DNA from: Cupriavidus taiwanensis
GTDB lineage: Bacteria; Pseudomonadota; Gammaproteobacteria; Burkholderiales; Burkholderiaceae
Assembly: GCF_900250115.1 (NCBI RefSeq)
Contig: NZ_LT984803.1
Coordinates: 2,879,583 to 2,943,582 of the forward strand
Reading direction: 5' to 3'
DNA length: 64,000 nucleotides
The position numbers and the translations under genes were made by a program. This document shows, one piece after another, positions 1-11,612 of this stretch (positions are counted from its first letter, which is position 1; every line of letters starts with the position of its first letter). The notes beneath the pieces are model-generated. The model did not search any database, was not told where the DNA came from, and saw only the letters and a list, made by a program, of their open reading frames with translations.

Positions 1-12
1 AAGCACAAATGA

Positions 13-47
13 CAACGGCCGCAGCGGAATCTCCGCTGCGACCGTTG
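13..47 (-). terminator. Hairpin downstream of oxyR
   Basis: A near-perfect inverted repeat lies just past the oxyR stop: 15 of 16 positions pair around a 3-nt loop, with one C/A mismatch. Read leftwards it could end oxyR transcription, but the following tract (TCATTTGTG) is only moderately T-rich, so it may be a weak or Rho-assisted terminator. Confidence 0.5.
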
Positions 48-72
48 CATGGACAGTTCTTTGACGCGACGC

Positions 73-1023
73 TCAGGCGGCTTCGGCCAGTTCCTTGGCG
101 TCGAGCTTGCGCACGCCGGGCAGGTCGCAGGCCGCCACGGCCTTGGCCAGCGCTTCCATCGCCGGCAGCCGGGTGAAGCTCTTGCGCCAGGCCAGCACCA
201 CGCGCCGGTCGGGCACCGGATCGGCAAACGGCACGTACGACAGCATGTCGCCCTTGGCCTTCAGGTCGGGCACCGAGGTGCGCGGCAGCACGGTGATGCC
301 GACCCCGCTGGCCACCATATGGCGGATGGTCTCCAGCGACGAGCCTTCAAAGGTCTTCTGGATGCCGTCGGCCGCTTGCGAAAAGCGCGACAGCTCGGGG
401 CACACGCCCAGCACGTGGTCGCGGAAGCAGTGGCCGCTGCCCAGCAGCAGCATGGTCTGCTGCTTCAGTTCCTCGGGATCGACGGCGTGGACCTGCGCCA
501 GCTGGTGGCCGCGCGGCACCGCCACGACGAAGGGCTCGTCATAGAGCGGGCGCACCGTCAGGCCGGAATCGGGGAACGGCTCGGCCATCACCGCGCAGTC
601 GATCTCGCCCTGCTTGAGCAGCTCGATCAGCTTGTGGGTGTAGTTCTCCTGCAGCATCAGCGGCATCTGCGGCACGGTGTCGATCATCTGCTTGACCAGC
701 GACGGCAGCAGGTACGGCCCGATGGTGTAGATCACGCCCACGCGCAGCGGCCCGGCCAGCGGGTCCTTGCCCTGCTTGGCGATCTCGCGGATGGCCATGG
801 TCTGCTCCAGCACCCGCTGGGCCTGCGCCACGATCTGCTCGCCGACCGAGGTCACCGACACTTCGGAGGTGCCGCGCTCGAAGATCTGCACGTTGAGTTC
901 GTCTTCCAGCTTCTTGATGGCGACCGACAGTGTCGGCTGCGATACGAAGCAGGCCTCGGCGGCCCGGCCGAAATGGCGCTCGCGCGCCACGGCGACGATG
1001 TACTTGAGTTCGGTGAGCGTCAT
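73..1023 (-). CDS. oxyR: LysR-type peroxide sensor OxyR
   Basis: This 316-residue protein is a LysR-family transcription factor that senses hydrogen peroxide and activates antioxidant genes. The N-terminal helix-turn-helix spans about residues 1-60 (FGRAAEACFVSQPTLSVAIK), followed by the effector domain. The two redox cysteines sit at 199 and 208 in the GSGHCFRDHVLGVCPE segment, the same numbering as the E. coli disulfide pair, which makes OxyR far likelier than a generic LysR protein. It lies 121 bp downstream of recG on the same strand, so the two may be co-transcribed, an arrangement I recognise from related betaproteobacteria. No obvious catalase gene adjoins it here. The start is the ATG at 1023, which gives the standard OxyR N-terminus MTLTELKYIV. 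Confidence 0.93.
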   Translation of the reverse strand: MTLTELKYIVAVARERHFGRAAEACFVSQPTLSVAIKKLEDELNVQIFERGTSEVSVTSVGEQIVAQAQRVLEQTMAIREIAKQGKDPLAGPLRVGVIYTIGPYLLPSLVKQMIDTVPQMPLMLQENYTHKLIELLKQGEIDCAVMAEPFPDSGLTVRPLYDEPFVVAVPRGHQLAQVHAVDPEELKQQTMLLLGSGHCFRDHVLGVCPELSRFSQAADGIQKTFEGSSLETIRHMVASGVGITVLPRTSVPDLKAKGDMLSYVPFADPVPDRRVVLAWRKSFTRLPAMEALAKAVAACDLPGVRKLDAKELAEAA

Positions 1024-1144
1024 GACTTATCAAATCCGGGTAGGCGATAGATTTTACCTTCGATTGCCCGATCTGTCAGAGTGTCCGCTTCACGCGAACC
1101 GGCATGAGCCGGCTCCTTCACAAACCCGGCCAGCCAGACTTCAG

Positions 1145-3319
1145 TCAGGCCTTCAGGTAGTGCTCGCGCCCGCCCAGCCAGCGCGACAAGTGCGCTTCCA
1201 CCGCTTCCGGATAGTGCGCCAGCATCAGCTCGGCCGCCGCCTGGGCATACTCGACCAGCCAGGCATCGGTCTGCAGGTCGGCAAAGCGCAACATCGCCTC
1301 GCCCGACTGGCGCGCGCCGAGGAATTCGCCCGGGCCACGGATCTCCAGGTCGCGCCGCGCAATCTCGAAGCCGTCGGTTGTCTCGCGCATGGTCGCCAGG
1401 CGCTCGCGCGCGGTGGGCGACAGCGGCGCCTGGTACATCAGCAGGCACACCGATTCGGCGCTGCCGCGCCCGACCCGGCCGCGCAGCTGGTGCAGCTGCG
1501 CCAGGCCGAAGCGCTCGGCATGCTCGATCACCATCAGCGAGGCATTGGGCACGTCCACGCCCACCTCGATCACGGTCGTGGCTACCAGCACCTGCAGCCG
1601 GTTGGCGCTGAAGTCGTCCATCACCGCGGCCTTCTCCGCCGGCGGCAGGCGCCCGTGCACCAGGCCCACGCGCAGGTCGGGCAGCGCCGCCACCAGGGTC
1701 TCGTAGGTCTCGACCGCGGTCTGCAGCTGCAGCGCCTCGCTTTCCTCGATCAGCGGGCACACCCAGTAGACCTGGCGGCCTTCGGCGGCGGCATGGTGGA
1801 TGCGCCCGATCACCTCGTCGCGGCGCTCGTCGTTGACCAGACGCGTGACGATGGGGGTGCGCCCCGGCGGCAGTTCATCGATCACCGAGACGTCGAGGTC
1901 GGCGTAATAGGTCATGGCCAGCGTGCGCGGGATCGGCGTGGCCGACATCATCAGCTGGTGCGGCACGGTTTCGGCGGCGCTGCCCGCGGCGGGCTGCTCG
2001 GCCGCGCCGGCCTTGCCGCGCAGCGCCAGCCGCTGCGCCACGCCGAAGCGGTGCTGCTCGTCGACCACCGACAGCCCCAGCCTGGCAAAGCGCACGGTGT
2101 CCTGGATCAGCGCATGGGTGCCGATCACCAGCTGGGCCTCGCCCGCTTCCACGCGCGCCACCGCCGCGCGCTTGTCGCGCGCCTTCTGGCTGCCGGCCAG
2201 CCACGCCACCGGCACGCCCAGCGGTTCCAGCCACGCGGACAGCTTGCGGAAATGCTGCTCGGCCAGGATCTCGGTCGGCGCCATCAGCGCTGCCTGGAAA
2301 CCGGCATCGATGGCCTGGCACGCCGCCAGCGCGGCAACGATGGTCTTGCCGCTGCCGACGTCGCCCTGCAGCAGCCGGTGCATCGGGTGCGGCAGGCTCA
2401 TGTCGGCGGCGATCTCGCCGACCACGCGCTGCTGCGCGCCGGTCAGCCGGAACGGCAGGGCCGCCAGGAAGCGCGTCAGCAGCCCGCCGTCGCGGCGCGG
2501 CATGGTCGGCGCGGTCTTGTCGCGGCGCGCCGCGTGCGCGCGCCGCAGCGAGATCTGCTGCGCCAGCAGCTCGTCGAACTTGACGCGCTGCCACGCCGGG
2601 TGCGAGCGGTCGGCCAGCGCGGCCTCGCTTTCCTGCGGCGGCGGCGCGTGCAGCAGCCGCAGGCAGTCGGCCAGCGGACGCAGCTGCAGGCGCGCCAGCG
2701 GCCCCTTCAGCACCGCTTGCGGCAGCGTCTCGGGCAAGGGGGTACGCGCCAGCGCACCGCCGATGGCCTTGCGCAGATAGGCCTGCGGGATGCCGGCGGT
2801 GGACGGGTACACCGGCGTCAGCCGATCGGGCAGCGCCTCGCCCGCCAGCACCGGCCGCACCGTCGGGTGGACCATCTCGGCGCCGAAGAAGCCGCCGCGC
2901 ACCTCGCCGCGCACGCGCAGGCGCACGCCTTCGGCCATCTGCCTGGTCTGGCTGCCGTAGAAGTTGAGGAAGCGCAGGGTCAGCTCGCCGCTGTCGTCGG
3001 CAATCTTCACCACCAGCTGGCGCCGCGGCCGGAACGTGACTTCGTTGGTCACGACCTCGCCTTCCACCTGCGCCGGCAGCCCGAGCCCGGCACGGTGGAT
3101 GGCCTCGGCGATCGGCACCACCGTGGTCTCGTCCTCGTAGCGCATCGGCAGGTGCAGCACCAGGTCGACCGGGCGGCGCAGGCCCAGCTTGGCCAGCCGC
3201 GCGGCGGCCGTGGATGTGCCCTTGCCCGCGCCGGCCTTGCCGCGCGCGGGCGCCACCGCGTCGCTGGCGTCGTTGGCGTCGGCAGGGTCCTGGATCGGTT
3301 CGGCGGCGGTTCCGGGCAT
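1145..3319 (-). CDS. recG: ATP-dependent DNA helicase RecG
   Basis: RecG is a monomeric double-stranded DNA translocase that remodels stalled replication forks and Holliday junctions. The N-terminal wedge/OB region ([16 protein letters not shown]) is followed by the helicase core: Walker A in [18 protein letters not shown], the DEQH box in [14 protein letters not shown], motif III in [15 protein letters not shown], and the C-terminal motifs [20 protein letters not shown] and QLRGRVGRG. From the chosen ATG at 3319 ([10 protein letters not shown]) it is 724 residues. The frame stays open to 3493, but that upstream part is basic and low-complexity and would run through the putative divergent promoter shared with queA, so I left it out. 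The Shine-Dalgarno sequence is weak, so the exact start is uncertain. Confidence 0.93.
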   Translation of the reverse strand: MPGTAAEPIQDPADANDASDAVAPARGKAGAGKGTSTAAARLAKLGLRRPVDLVLHLPMRYEDETTVVPIAEAIHRAGLGLPAQVEGEVVTNEVTFRPRRQLVVKIADDSGELTLRFLNFYGSQTRQMAEGVRLRVRGEVRGGFFGAEMVHPTVRPVLAGEALPDRLTPVYPSTAGIPQAYLRKAIGGALARTPLPETLPQAVLKGPLARLQLRPLADCLRLLHAPPPQESEAALADRSHPAWQRVKFDELLAQQISLRRAHAARRDKTAPTMPRRDGGLLTRFLAALPFRLTGAQQRVVGEIAADMSLPHPMHRLLQGDVGSGKTIVAALAACQAIDAGFQAALMAPTEILAEQHFRKLSAWLEPLGVPVAWLAGSQKARDKRAAVARVEAGEAQLVIGTHALIQDTVRFARLGLSVVDEQHRFGVAQRLALRGKAGAAEQPAAGSAAETVPHQLMMSATPIPRTLAMTYYADLDVSVIDELPPGRTPIVTRLVNDERRDEVIGRIHHAAAEGRQVYWVCPLIEESEALQLQTAVETYETLVAALPDLRVGLVHGRLPPAEKAAVMDDFSANRLQVLVATTVIEVGVDVPNASLMVIEHAERFGLAQLHQLRGRVGRGSAESVCLLMYQAPLSPTARERLATMRETTDGFEIARRDLEIRGPGEFLGARQSGEAMLRFADLQTDAWLVEYAQAAAELMLAHYPEAVEAHLSRWLGGREHYLKA

Positions 3320-3426
3320 CGGCGAAAAAGTTGGCAGCGGTCGCTGCGGGCTGCTGGACTGGCTGGCGCGGCGCCGGCGAATGGCCGGTATCACGCCCGG
3401 CGCGGCGGCAAGCGCGCCCGTGGCCT

Positions 3427-3451
3427 TACAATATCGGATTCGCCGATTGTA
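3427..3451. promoter_or_regulatory. Divergent TACAAT -10-like boxes, recG/queA
   Basis: Two TACAAT hexamers face away from each other at 3427-3432 (plus) and 3446-3451 (minus). With the internal CGG/CCG triplets they form an imperfect palindrome. Each resembles a sigma-70 -10 element pointing at queA or recG, but neither has a convincing -35 box at 16-18 bp, so this is a suggestion from position and sequence only. Confidence 0.35.
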
Positions 3452-3549
3452 CCCATGCCGGCTGCCAACCCGGGCAGCGGAGTGACGCGCCATGCCCGGC
3501 GCCCGCCTCCGCCACAGCCTGCAGCCCGCGCAGACCGCCCCCTCCCACG

Positions 3550-5767
<2,218 letters not shown>

Positions 5768-5956
5768 CAAAGCGGCACGGCGCGAACTTTGGCGCCGCCG
5801 GCGGTCGAATAGCCGGTCGAGGCGCGGCGCCCGCCGCGCAAGTTGCCCCCAGCGCACCCGAACAAACCCGTATTCCGCCCTAGAATGCCAAGGGCGGGCT
5901 GGGTGCGAATGGTAGAATGTTCGATTAATTGATTGACTTTGTGACGGAGAATCAAC

Positions 5957-6283
5957 GTGCTGATTTCTAACGCATTTGCCCAAACCGCCGGTGCCGGCGG
6001 CGCGGCTGGCGGCCTGATGAGCTTCCTGCCCATCATCCTGATGTTTGGTGTGCTGTGGTTCATCATGATCCGCCCGCAGATGAAGCGCCAGAAGGAAGCC
6101 AAGGCAATGCTCGAAGCGCTGGCCAAGAACGACGAAGTCGTCACCGCCGGCGGCATCCTGGGCCGCGTGACCAAGGTCACCGACCAGTACGTCAGCCTGG
6201 AAATCGCCGAAGGCACCGAGATCACGGTGCAGAAGAACGCCGTGACCACGGTGCTGCCCAAGGGCTCGCTGAAGGCGCTCTGA
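5957..6283 (+). CDS. yajC: Preprotein translocase subunit YajC
   Basis: YajC is a small inner-membrane protein that associates with SecDF and the SecYEG translocon. The 108-residue product has one transmembrane segment (about residues 18-38, LMSFLPIILMFGVLWFIMI) followed by RPQMKRQKEAKAML and the soluble domain with GGILGRVTKV, all typical. The start is a GTG at 5957, preceded by a GGAGA ribosome binding site at 5946-5950. A TAGAAT at 5913-5918 is a possible -10 box, but no good -35 is visible. secD follows after 209 bp. Confidence 0.95.
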   Translation: MLISNAFAQTAGAGGAAGGLMSFLPIILMFGVLWFIMIRPQMKRQKEAKAMLEALAKNDEVVTAGGILGRVTKVTDQYVSLEIAEGTEITVQKNAVTTVLPKGSLKAL

Positions 6284-6492
6284 TCCCCGGATCGCGCGCG
6301 CGACTCCCGCCTTTGTCTTTTCCGGCATGCCCGTTCGCGCATGCCCCGGCAGCCGCCTGATCCAGCCCGACGACGCCCCGGCGGCTTCGTTCCGCGGCTG
6401 CCAGGCGGCTGTTTGCCAAACCGGTTCGGCCCCGCCGTCGTGGCGCGCCACGCCTGCGCCGGCCCCGCCAACCGCTGAATGACTGGCCCGAG

Positions 6493-8364
6493 ATGAATCG
6501 TTATCCGCTTTGGAAATACCTCGTGATCCTGGTGGCGCTGACCATCGGCATCCTTTACACCTTGCCGAACTTCTTCGGCGAGGCGCCTGCCGTGCAGGTG
6601 TCCTCGGGCAAGGCCACGGTCAAGGTCGACCTGTCGATGCAGAAGCAGGTTGAAGAGATCCTGGCGCAGAACCAGCTGCAGCCCGACGGCGTCTTCTTCG
6701 ATATTTCCGGCCAGTCGGGCTCGGTCAAGGCGCGCTTCCGCACCACCGACGAGCAGCTCAAGGCCAAGGACGTGCTGTCGCGCGCGCTCAACCCGGACGC
6801 GTCCAATCCCGCCTACGTGGTCGCGCTGAACCTGCTGTCGGGGTCGCCGCGCTGGCTGACCTCGCTGCACGCGCTGCCGATGTACCTGGGCCTGGACCTG
6901 CGCGGCGGCGTGCACTTCCTGCTGCAGGTCGACATGAAGGGCGCGGTCGACAAGAAGCTCGACAGCCTGGCCGGCGACGCGCGCACGCTGCTGCGCGACA
7001 AGAACATCCGCCACGGCGGCATCGACCGCGACGGCGAGCGCCTGACGGTGCGCTTCAACAACGCCGACGACGCCGGCCGCGCCCGCGCACTGCTGACCGA
7101 CAACCTGCGCGAAGTGGCCTTCGCCATGGACGGCAACAATATCGTCGGCACCTTCACCGAAGCCGCCCGCCGGGCCGTGCAGGACGCCGCGGTCAAGCAG
7201 AACATCACCACCCTGCACAACCGCGTCAACGAACTCGGCGTGGCCGAGCCGGTGATCCAGCAGCAGGGCGCCGACCGCATCGTGGTGCAGTTGCCGGGCG
7301 TGCAGGACACCGCCAAGGCCAAGGACATCATCGGCCGCACCGCCACGCTGGAAGCGCGCCTGGTCGACAACGACGCGCCGCGCAGCCCGCGCCCGGGCGA
7401 CCCGATCCCGTTCGGCAGCGAGCTGTTCACGCAGGGCAACGGCGCCCCGGTGGTGCTGAAGAAGCAGGTCATCTTCACCGGCGACCGCATCGAGAGCGCC
7501 TCGGCCGGCTTTGACCAGAACCAGCAGCCGTCGGTCAACATCAAGCTCGACGCCCAGGGCGGCCGCGTGCTGCGCGACGTCTCGCGCGAGAACCTGAAGA
7601 AGCCGATGGCGATCGTGCTGTTCGAGAAGGGCAAGGGCGAAGTGCTGACGGTGGCGACGATCCAGTCCGAGCTGGGCTCGAGCTTCCAGATCACCGGCTC
7701 CTACTCCACCGAAGCCGCCAACGACCTGGCGCTGCTGCTGCGCGCCGGCTCGCTGGCCGCGCCGATGGAGATCATCGAAGAGCGCACCATCGGCCCGTCG
7801 CTGGGCGCCGACAACATCGAGAAGGGCTTCGATTCGGTCGCCTACGGCTTTGCCGCCATCGGCGTGTTCATGATCCTGTACTACATGCTGTTCGGCGTGT
7901 TCTCGGTGGTCGCGCTGGGCGTGAACCTGCTGCTGCTGATCGCGGTGCTGTCGATGCTGCAGGCCACGCTGACGCTGCCGGGCATCGCCGCGATCGCGCT
8001 GGTGCTGGGCATGGCCATCGACGCCAACGTGCTGATCAACGAGCGCATCCGCGAGGAACTGCGCGCCGGCGCGTCGCCGCAGATGGCGATCGCGGTCGGC
8101 TTCGACCGCGCCTGGGCCACCATCCTGGACTCCAACGTGACCACGCTGATCGCCGGCCTGGCACTGCTGGCGTTCGGCTCGGGCCCGGTGCGCGGCTTTG
8201 CCGTGGTGCACTGCCTGGGTATCCTGACCTCGATGTTCTCGGCGGTGTTCTTCAACCGCGGCCTGGTCAACCTCTGGTACGGCCGCAAGAAGAAGCTGCA
8301 GAGCGTGGCCATCGGCCAGATCTGGAAGCCGGGCAATACCACCGACACGCCGGTCGCCAAGTAA
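6493..8364 (+). CDS. secD: Protein translocase subunit SecD
   Basis: SecD works with SecF to pull secreted proteins through the SecYEG channel using the proton gradient. The 623-residue protein has an N-terminal transmembrane helix (WKYLVILVALTIGILYTLPN), then a large periplasmic P1 region containing the MYLGLDLRGGVHFLLQVDMK motif and the NELGVAEPVIQQQG segment. Five C-terminal transmembrane helices follow, with GLALLAFGSGPVRGFAV near the end. Length fits the proteobacterial family. It sits between yajC and secF, 41 bp before the latter, as one export operon. Confidence 0.97.
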   Translation: MNRYPLWKYLVILVALTIGILYTLPNFFGEAPAVQVSSGKATVKVDLSMQKQVEEILAQNQLQPDGVFFDISGQSGSVKARFRTTDEQLKAKDVLSRALNPDASNPAYVVALNLLSGSPRWLTSLHALPMYLGLDLRGGVHFLLQVDMKGAVDKKLDSLAGDARTLLRDKNIRHGGIDRDGERLTVRFNNADDAGRARALLTDNLREVAFAMDGNNIVGTFTEAARRAVQDAAVKQNITTLHNRVNELGVAEPVIQQQGADRIVVQLPGVQDTAKAKDIIGRTATLEARLVDNDAPRSPRPGDPIPFGSELFTQGNGAPVVLKKQVIFTGDRIESASAGFDQNQQPSVNIKLDAQGGRVLRDVSRENLKKPMAIVLFEKGKGEVLTVATIQSELGSSFQITGSYSTEAANDLALLLRAGSLAAPMEIIEERTIGPSLGADNIEKGFDSVAYGFAAIGVFMILYYMLFGVFSVVALGVNLLLLIAVLSMLQATLTLPGIAAIALVLGMAIDANVLINERIREELRAGASPQMAIAVGFDRAWATILDSNVTTLIAGLALLAFGSGPVRGFAVVHCLGILTSMFSAVFFNRGLVNLWYGRKKKLQSVAIGQIWKPGNTTDTPVAK

Positions 8365-8405
8365 GCGGCCCGCGGTACAACACGCAGTACAGAACAGGAT
8401 TCAAC

Positions 8406-9377
8406 ATGGAATTCTTCCGCATCCGGCGCGACATTCCGTTCATGAAGCACGCGTTGATCTTCAACGTGATCTCCTTCCTGACGTTTGCCGCGGCCGTGTT
8501 CTTCCTCTGGCAAAAGGGCCTGCACCTGTCGATCGAATTCACCGGCGGCACGGTGATGGAGGTCAGCTACCAGCAGGCGGCCGACCTGGAAAAGATCCGC
8601 GGCCAGGTGGGCAAGCTGGGCTATACCGACGTGCAGGTGCAGAACTTCGGCACCTCGCGCGACGTGATGATCCGCCTGCCCCTGCAAAAGGGCCCGGACG
8701 GCAAGCCCGCGACGTCAGCCCAGCAGAGCGAGCAGGTAATGGGCGCGCTGAGCGCGGCGGCGCCTGACGTCAAGCTGCAGCGCGTCGAGTTCGTCGGCCC
8801 GCAGGTCGGCAAGGAACTGGCCACCGACGGCCTGCTGGCGCTGCTGTGCGTGGTGGCGGGTATCGTGCTCTACCTGTCGTTCCGCTTCGAGTGGAAGTTC
8901 GCGGTGGCGGGCATCATCGCCAACCTGCACGACATCGTCATCATCCTGGGCTTCTTCGCCTTCTTCCAGTGGGAGTTCTCGCTGTCGGTGCTGGCGGCGA
9001 TCCTGGCGGTGCTGGGCTACTCGGTGAACGAATCGGTGGTGATCTTCGACCGGATCCGCGAAGCCTTCCGCAAGTACCGCAAGATGACCACCCACGAGGT
9101 CATTGACCACGCCATCACCAGCACCATGTCGCGCACCATCATCACCCACGGCTCGACCGAAATGATGGTGCTGTCGATGTTCTTCTTCGGCGGCCCGACG
9201 CTGCACTACTTCGCGCTGGCGCTGACGGTGGGCATCCTGTTCGGCATCTACTCGTCGGTGTTCGTTGCCGCGGCGCTGGCGATGTGGCTGGGCGTCAAGC
9301 GCGAGGACCTGGTCAAGGGCGAGAAGAAGGGCGAGTCGACCGACCGCAACGACCCCAACTACGGCGCGCAGGCCTGA
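8406..9377 (+). CDS. secF: Protein translocase subunit SecF
   Basis: SecF is the partner of SecD in the proton-driven export complex. The 323-residue protein has the N-terminal helix (ALIFNVISFLTFAAAVFFLW), the LSIEFTGGTVMEV motif, and five further membrane helices including GYSVNESVVIFDRIRE, the SecF signature around the conserved D/R pair. The gene ends in a charged cytoplasmic tail and is followed within 25 bp by a strong terminator, closing the queA-tgt-yajC-secDF block. Confidence 0.97.
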   Translation: MEFFRIRRDIPFMKHALIFNVISFLTFAAAVFFLWQKGLHLSIEFTGGTVMEVSYQQAADLEKIRGQVGKLGYTDVQVQNFGTSRDVMIRLPLQKGPDGKPATSAQQSEQVMGALSAAAPDVKLQRVEFVGPQVGKELATDGLLALLCVVAGIVLYLSFRFEWKFAVAGIIANLHDIVIILGFFAFFQWEFSLSVLAAILAVLGYSVNESVVIFDRIREAFRKYRKMTTHEVIDHAITSTMSRTIITHGSTEMMVLSMFFFGGPTLHYFALALTVGILFGIYSSVFVAAALAMWLGVKREDLVKGEKKGESTDRNDPNYGAQA

Positions 9378-9400
9378 GCCCTGCCCTGCCGCAAAACAGA

Positions 9401-9426
9401 ACGGCGCCCCGCGGGGCGCCGTTTTT
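9401..9426 (+). terminator. Rho-independent terminator after secF
   Basis: A perfect 10-bp GC stem (ACGGCGCCCC/GGGGCGCCGT) around a 2-nt loop is followed by a run of T. It lies between the convergent ends of secF and phcQ. The plus-strand T-run is the better one, but an A-rich left flank may let it work weakly on the other strand too. Confidence 0.88.
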
Positions 9427-9463
9427 CATGGCAAGGGGGCCGGCGACAGCCGGGCCCGCCCGT

Positions 9464-10471
9464 TCAGGCGGGCATCGAGAAGCGCTCGATCCAGGCGGCG
9501 AGGCGGTCGGCGGCGAAGCTCTCGCTGCGCGGGGCGGCGCGGCAGACGATGGTGTCGCCGTCGCGCACGAACTTCAGCGCCCCACCGGCCTCTTCCAGCC
9601 ACAGCAGGCTGGCCAGCCAGGCGGCGTGCTGCGCCGACACCGCGGTGCCCACGGGCTGGGCCAGGAACTCGGCCAGAGCGGCCGGCTGGGTCCAGACCAC
9701 CGTATCGCCGTCGCGGCGCACCACGTCGCTGCCGAGCGCGTCGGCAATCACCACGGCGGCATCGGCCGCGCCCTTGCCGGCATTGGCGCTACGCAGCCCG
9801 GCCAGGAGCGTGCTGACGGCATGGCCGAAGCTGCCGCTGCGCTCGGCTTCGGCGCGCACCAGGTCGGCATAGTCCATGCGTTGCCAGTCCGGATCGGCGT
9901 TGCGGGCCCCCGCCAGGTCGACCGCGACAAGGTAGGTCTCCACCGGCTGGAAATGGCCGGGACCGATCAGGCTCGCGCACAGCGCGTGCAGCATGCCGAT
10001 GCGGGTCGCCACGGTCTGGGTCTGCAGCACCGCCAGCTTCTCGCGCACCAGCTGGTCGCGCTCCTTGCGCAGGCCGGACATTTCCAGCGCCTGCTTGAGC
10101 TCCATGCGCAGCGCGGTGATGTCCCACGGCTTCTTGATATAGCGGTGGATCTGCCCCTGGTTCACCGCCTCGACGGTCTGGTCGAGTTCCGAGTACGCGG
10201 TGGTCAGGATGCGCACGATATGCGGGTAGCGTTCGCGCGCATAGCGCAGCAGCTCGTTGCCATACTCGCCCGGCATGCGCTGGTCCGAGACCAGCACGGC
10301 GAGGCTGTCGGCGTGAGCGTCGAGCAGCGTCTTGCCCTCCTCCACCGAGCCGCCAGTCACCACCGGCGCCAGCGCGCCGATGGCCCGCTGGAAATATTTG
10401 ACGGCGGTCGCCTCGTCATCGACGAACAGAATCGCCGGGGGTGGTGCCTGGGTGGCAATCGGTTCGCTCAT
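9464..10471 (-). CDS. phcQ: PhcQ-like response regulator of a cell-density system
   Basis: This 335-residue protein has an N-terminal receiver domain (acidic pair D18/D19, phosphoacceptor D63 in LVSDQRMPGEYG, TT in RILTTAYS, lysine in YIKKPWD). A coiled linker and a roughly 190-residue C-terminal region without DNA-binding features follow. By order and neighbours it matches PhcQ, the last gene of the Ralstonia phcBSRQ operon, which there modulates release of PhcA from repression. It overlaps phcR by 4 bp (ATGA), implying translational coupling. The C-terminus contains LHALCASLIG and a possible degenerate ATPase fold, suggesting a dead histidine-kinase-like output; that is inference. A stand-alone regulator of other function is possible, but less likely given the operon. 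Confidence 0.8.
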   Translation of the reverse strand: MSEPIATQAPPPAILFVDDEATAVKYFQRAIGALAPVVTGGSVEEGKTLLDAHADSLAVLVSDQRMPGEYGNELLRYARERYPHIVRILTTAYSELDQTVEAVNQGQIHRYIKKPWDITALRMELKQALEMSGLRKERDQLVREKLAVLQTQTVATRIGMLHALCASLIGPGHFQPVETYLVAVDLAGARNADPDWQRMDYADLVRAEAERSGSFGHAVSTLLAGLRSANAGKGAADAAVVIADALGSDVVRRDGDTVVWTQPAALAEFLAQPVGTAVSAQHAAWLASLLWLEEAGGALKFVRDGDTIVCRAAPRSESFAADRLAAWIERFSMPA

Positions 10472-11607
10472 CGGTCACTCCTAATCATTCGATTCCTGAA
10501 ATTTGGAAAGTCCAGCGTCACTGTGGTCCCGGCACCGGGAGCGGAGGCGATCCGGATGCCGCCGCCGAAGGACTGCATGACGCGGTTGCAGAAAATCATG
10601 CCGAGGCCACTGCCGCCAGCACTGGCGTGGGTAGTGACCGGATCGACCAGCAGGCGTCCCATCACCTCCGGCGGGATGCCCGGGCCGTTGTCGCAGATGC
10701 GGATTTCCTGGTTGGGCTGGGTTGTCACCACGAAGCGCAGCGATGGCCGGTCCACGCCCGCCAGCGCGCGTAGCGCGTTGCTCATCACCGACGACAGTAC
10801 CAGCGCGACGCAGTTGGGCAGCGTCTGCACCGGGAAATCGCCCTGCATGTCGACCTCGACCCACTGGCGCTGCCCGCCGGTGAACGGATACGTATCGAGC
10901 AGCGACGTCACCAGCGCGCCCGCGCTGACCTCGGTGCCGGCGTCGGCCGCCGGCGCCTTGCTGACACCCGCGCTGTTGCGCACCGACTCCAGGAACGACG
11001 ACAGCACCGCCAGGCAATACTGCGCGTTGTCGTACATGGCGCCCGCGGCCTGCCCGATTTCTCCTTGCCGCTGCTCGCTGTACTCGGCCTGGACGCGGCT
11101 TTCGATGCCGCGCGCGAAGTTGGCGATCGCGGCCAGCGGCGTGTTCAGTTCATGCGCCAGGAACGCCAGGGTTTCGTCGATCGCCATCAGGCGGTGCTGG
11201 CGCAACGCGCGCTCCAGGTGGCGCTCGCCGGCCAGGTGCAGCACCTGGCGCACGTCGCTGACACTGAGCGGCTTTTCCAGGATGCGGAAGACCTCGCCGC
11301 TGTTGACCGTCTGCAACAGCATGTCCTTGTCGGCGTAGGCCGTCACCAGGATGCGCACGATCTGCGGATAGGCCTGCGCGACCTCGCGCAGCAGGTCGCC
11401 GCCATCGCGGCCGGGCATGCGGAAATCGGTGACCAGGATCGCGATCCGCCCGCCCTCGGCGCGCAGCATCGCCATCGCCTCGTCGGCGCCGGCGGCAAGC
11501 AGGACCTCATACTCGCTGCCGACCGCGCGCGCAAAGTACTTGCGCGCCATGTCCTCGTCATCGACGTAAAGGACCACGTTTGGCCGCGCTTGCTGGAGTT
11601 CGCCCAT
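10468..11607 (-). CDS. phcR: PhcR-like response regulator with histidine-kinase output domain
   Basis: The 379-residue protein begins with a receiver domain (D16/D17, phosphoacceptor D61 in LVTDFRMPGRDGG, lysine in ILEKPLS). It ends in a histidine-kinase module: H-box FLAHELNTPLAAI with H152, an N-box-like region (SSVMSNALRAL), and G-boxes ICDNGPGIP and GGSGLGM. A receiver in front of a kinase rather than a DNA-binding domain is the hallmark of Ralstonia PhcR, the partner phosphorylated by PhcS. The ATG at 11607 (MGELQQARPN) lies 5 bp after the phcS stop; the open frame extends 15 codons further into phcS but is not needed. It overlaps phcQ at ATGA. Confidence 0.85.
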   Translation of the reverse strand: MGELQQARPNVVLYVDDEDMARKYFARAVGSEYEVLLAAGADEAMAMLRAEGGRIAILVTDFRMPGRDGGDLLREVAQAYPQIVRILVTAYADKDMLLQTVNSGEVFRILEKPLSVSDVRQVLHLAGERHLERALRQHRLMAIDETLAFLAHELNTPLAAIANFARGIESRVQAEYSEQRQGEIGQAAGAMYDNAQYCLAVLSSFLESVRNSAGVSKAPAADAGTEVSAGALVTSLLDTYPFTGGQRQWVEVDMQGDFPVQTLPNCVALVLSSVMSNALRALAGVDRPSLRFVVTTQPNQEIRICDNGPGIPPEVMGRLLVDPVTTHASAGGSGLGMIFCNRVMQSFGGGIRIASAPGAGTTVTLDFPNFRNRMIRSDR

Positions 11608-11612
11608 GCGAC

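Noticed and set aside
3320..3493. RecG extended to an ATG at 3493
   Set aside because: The extra 58 residues are basic and low-complexity and would cross the putative divergent promoter elements.
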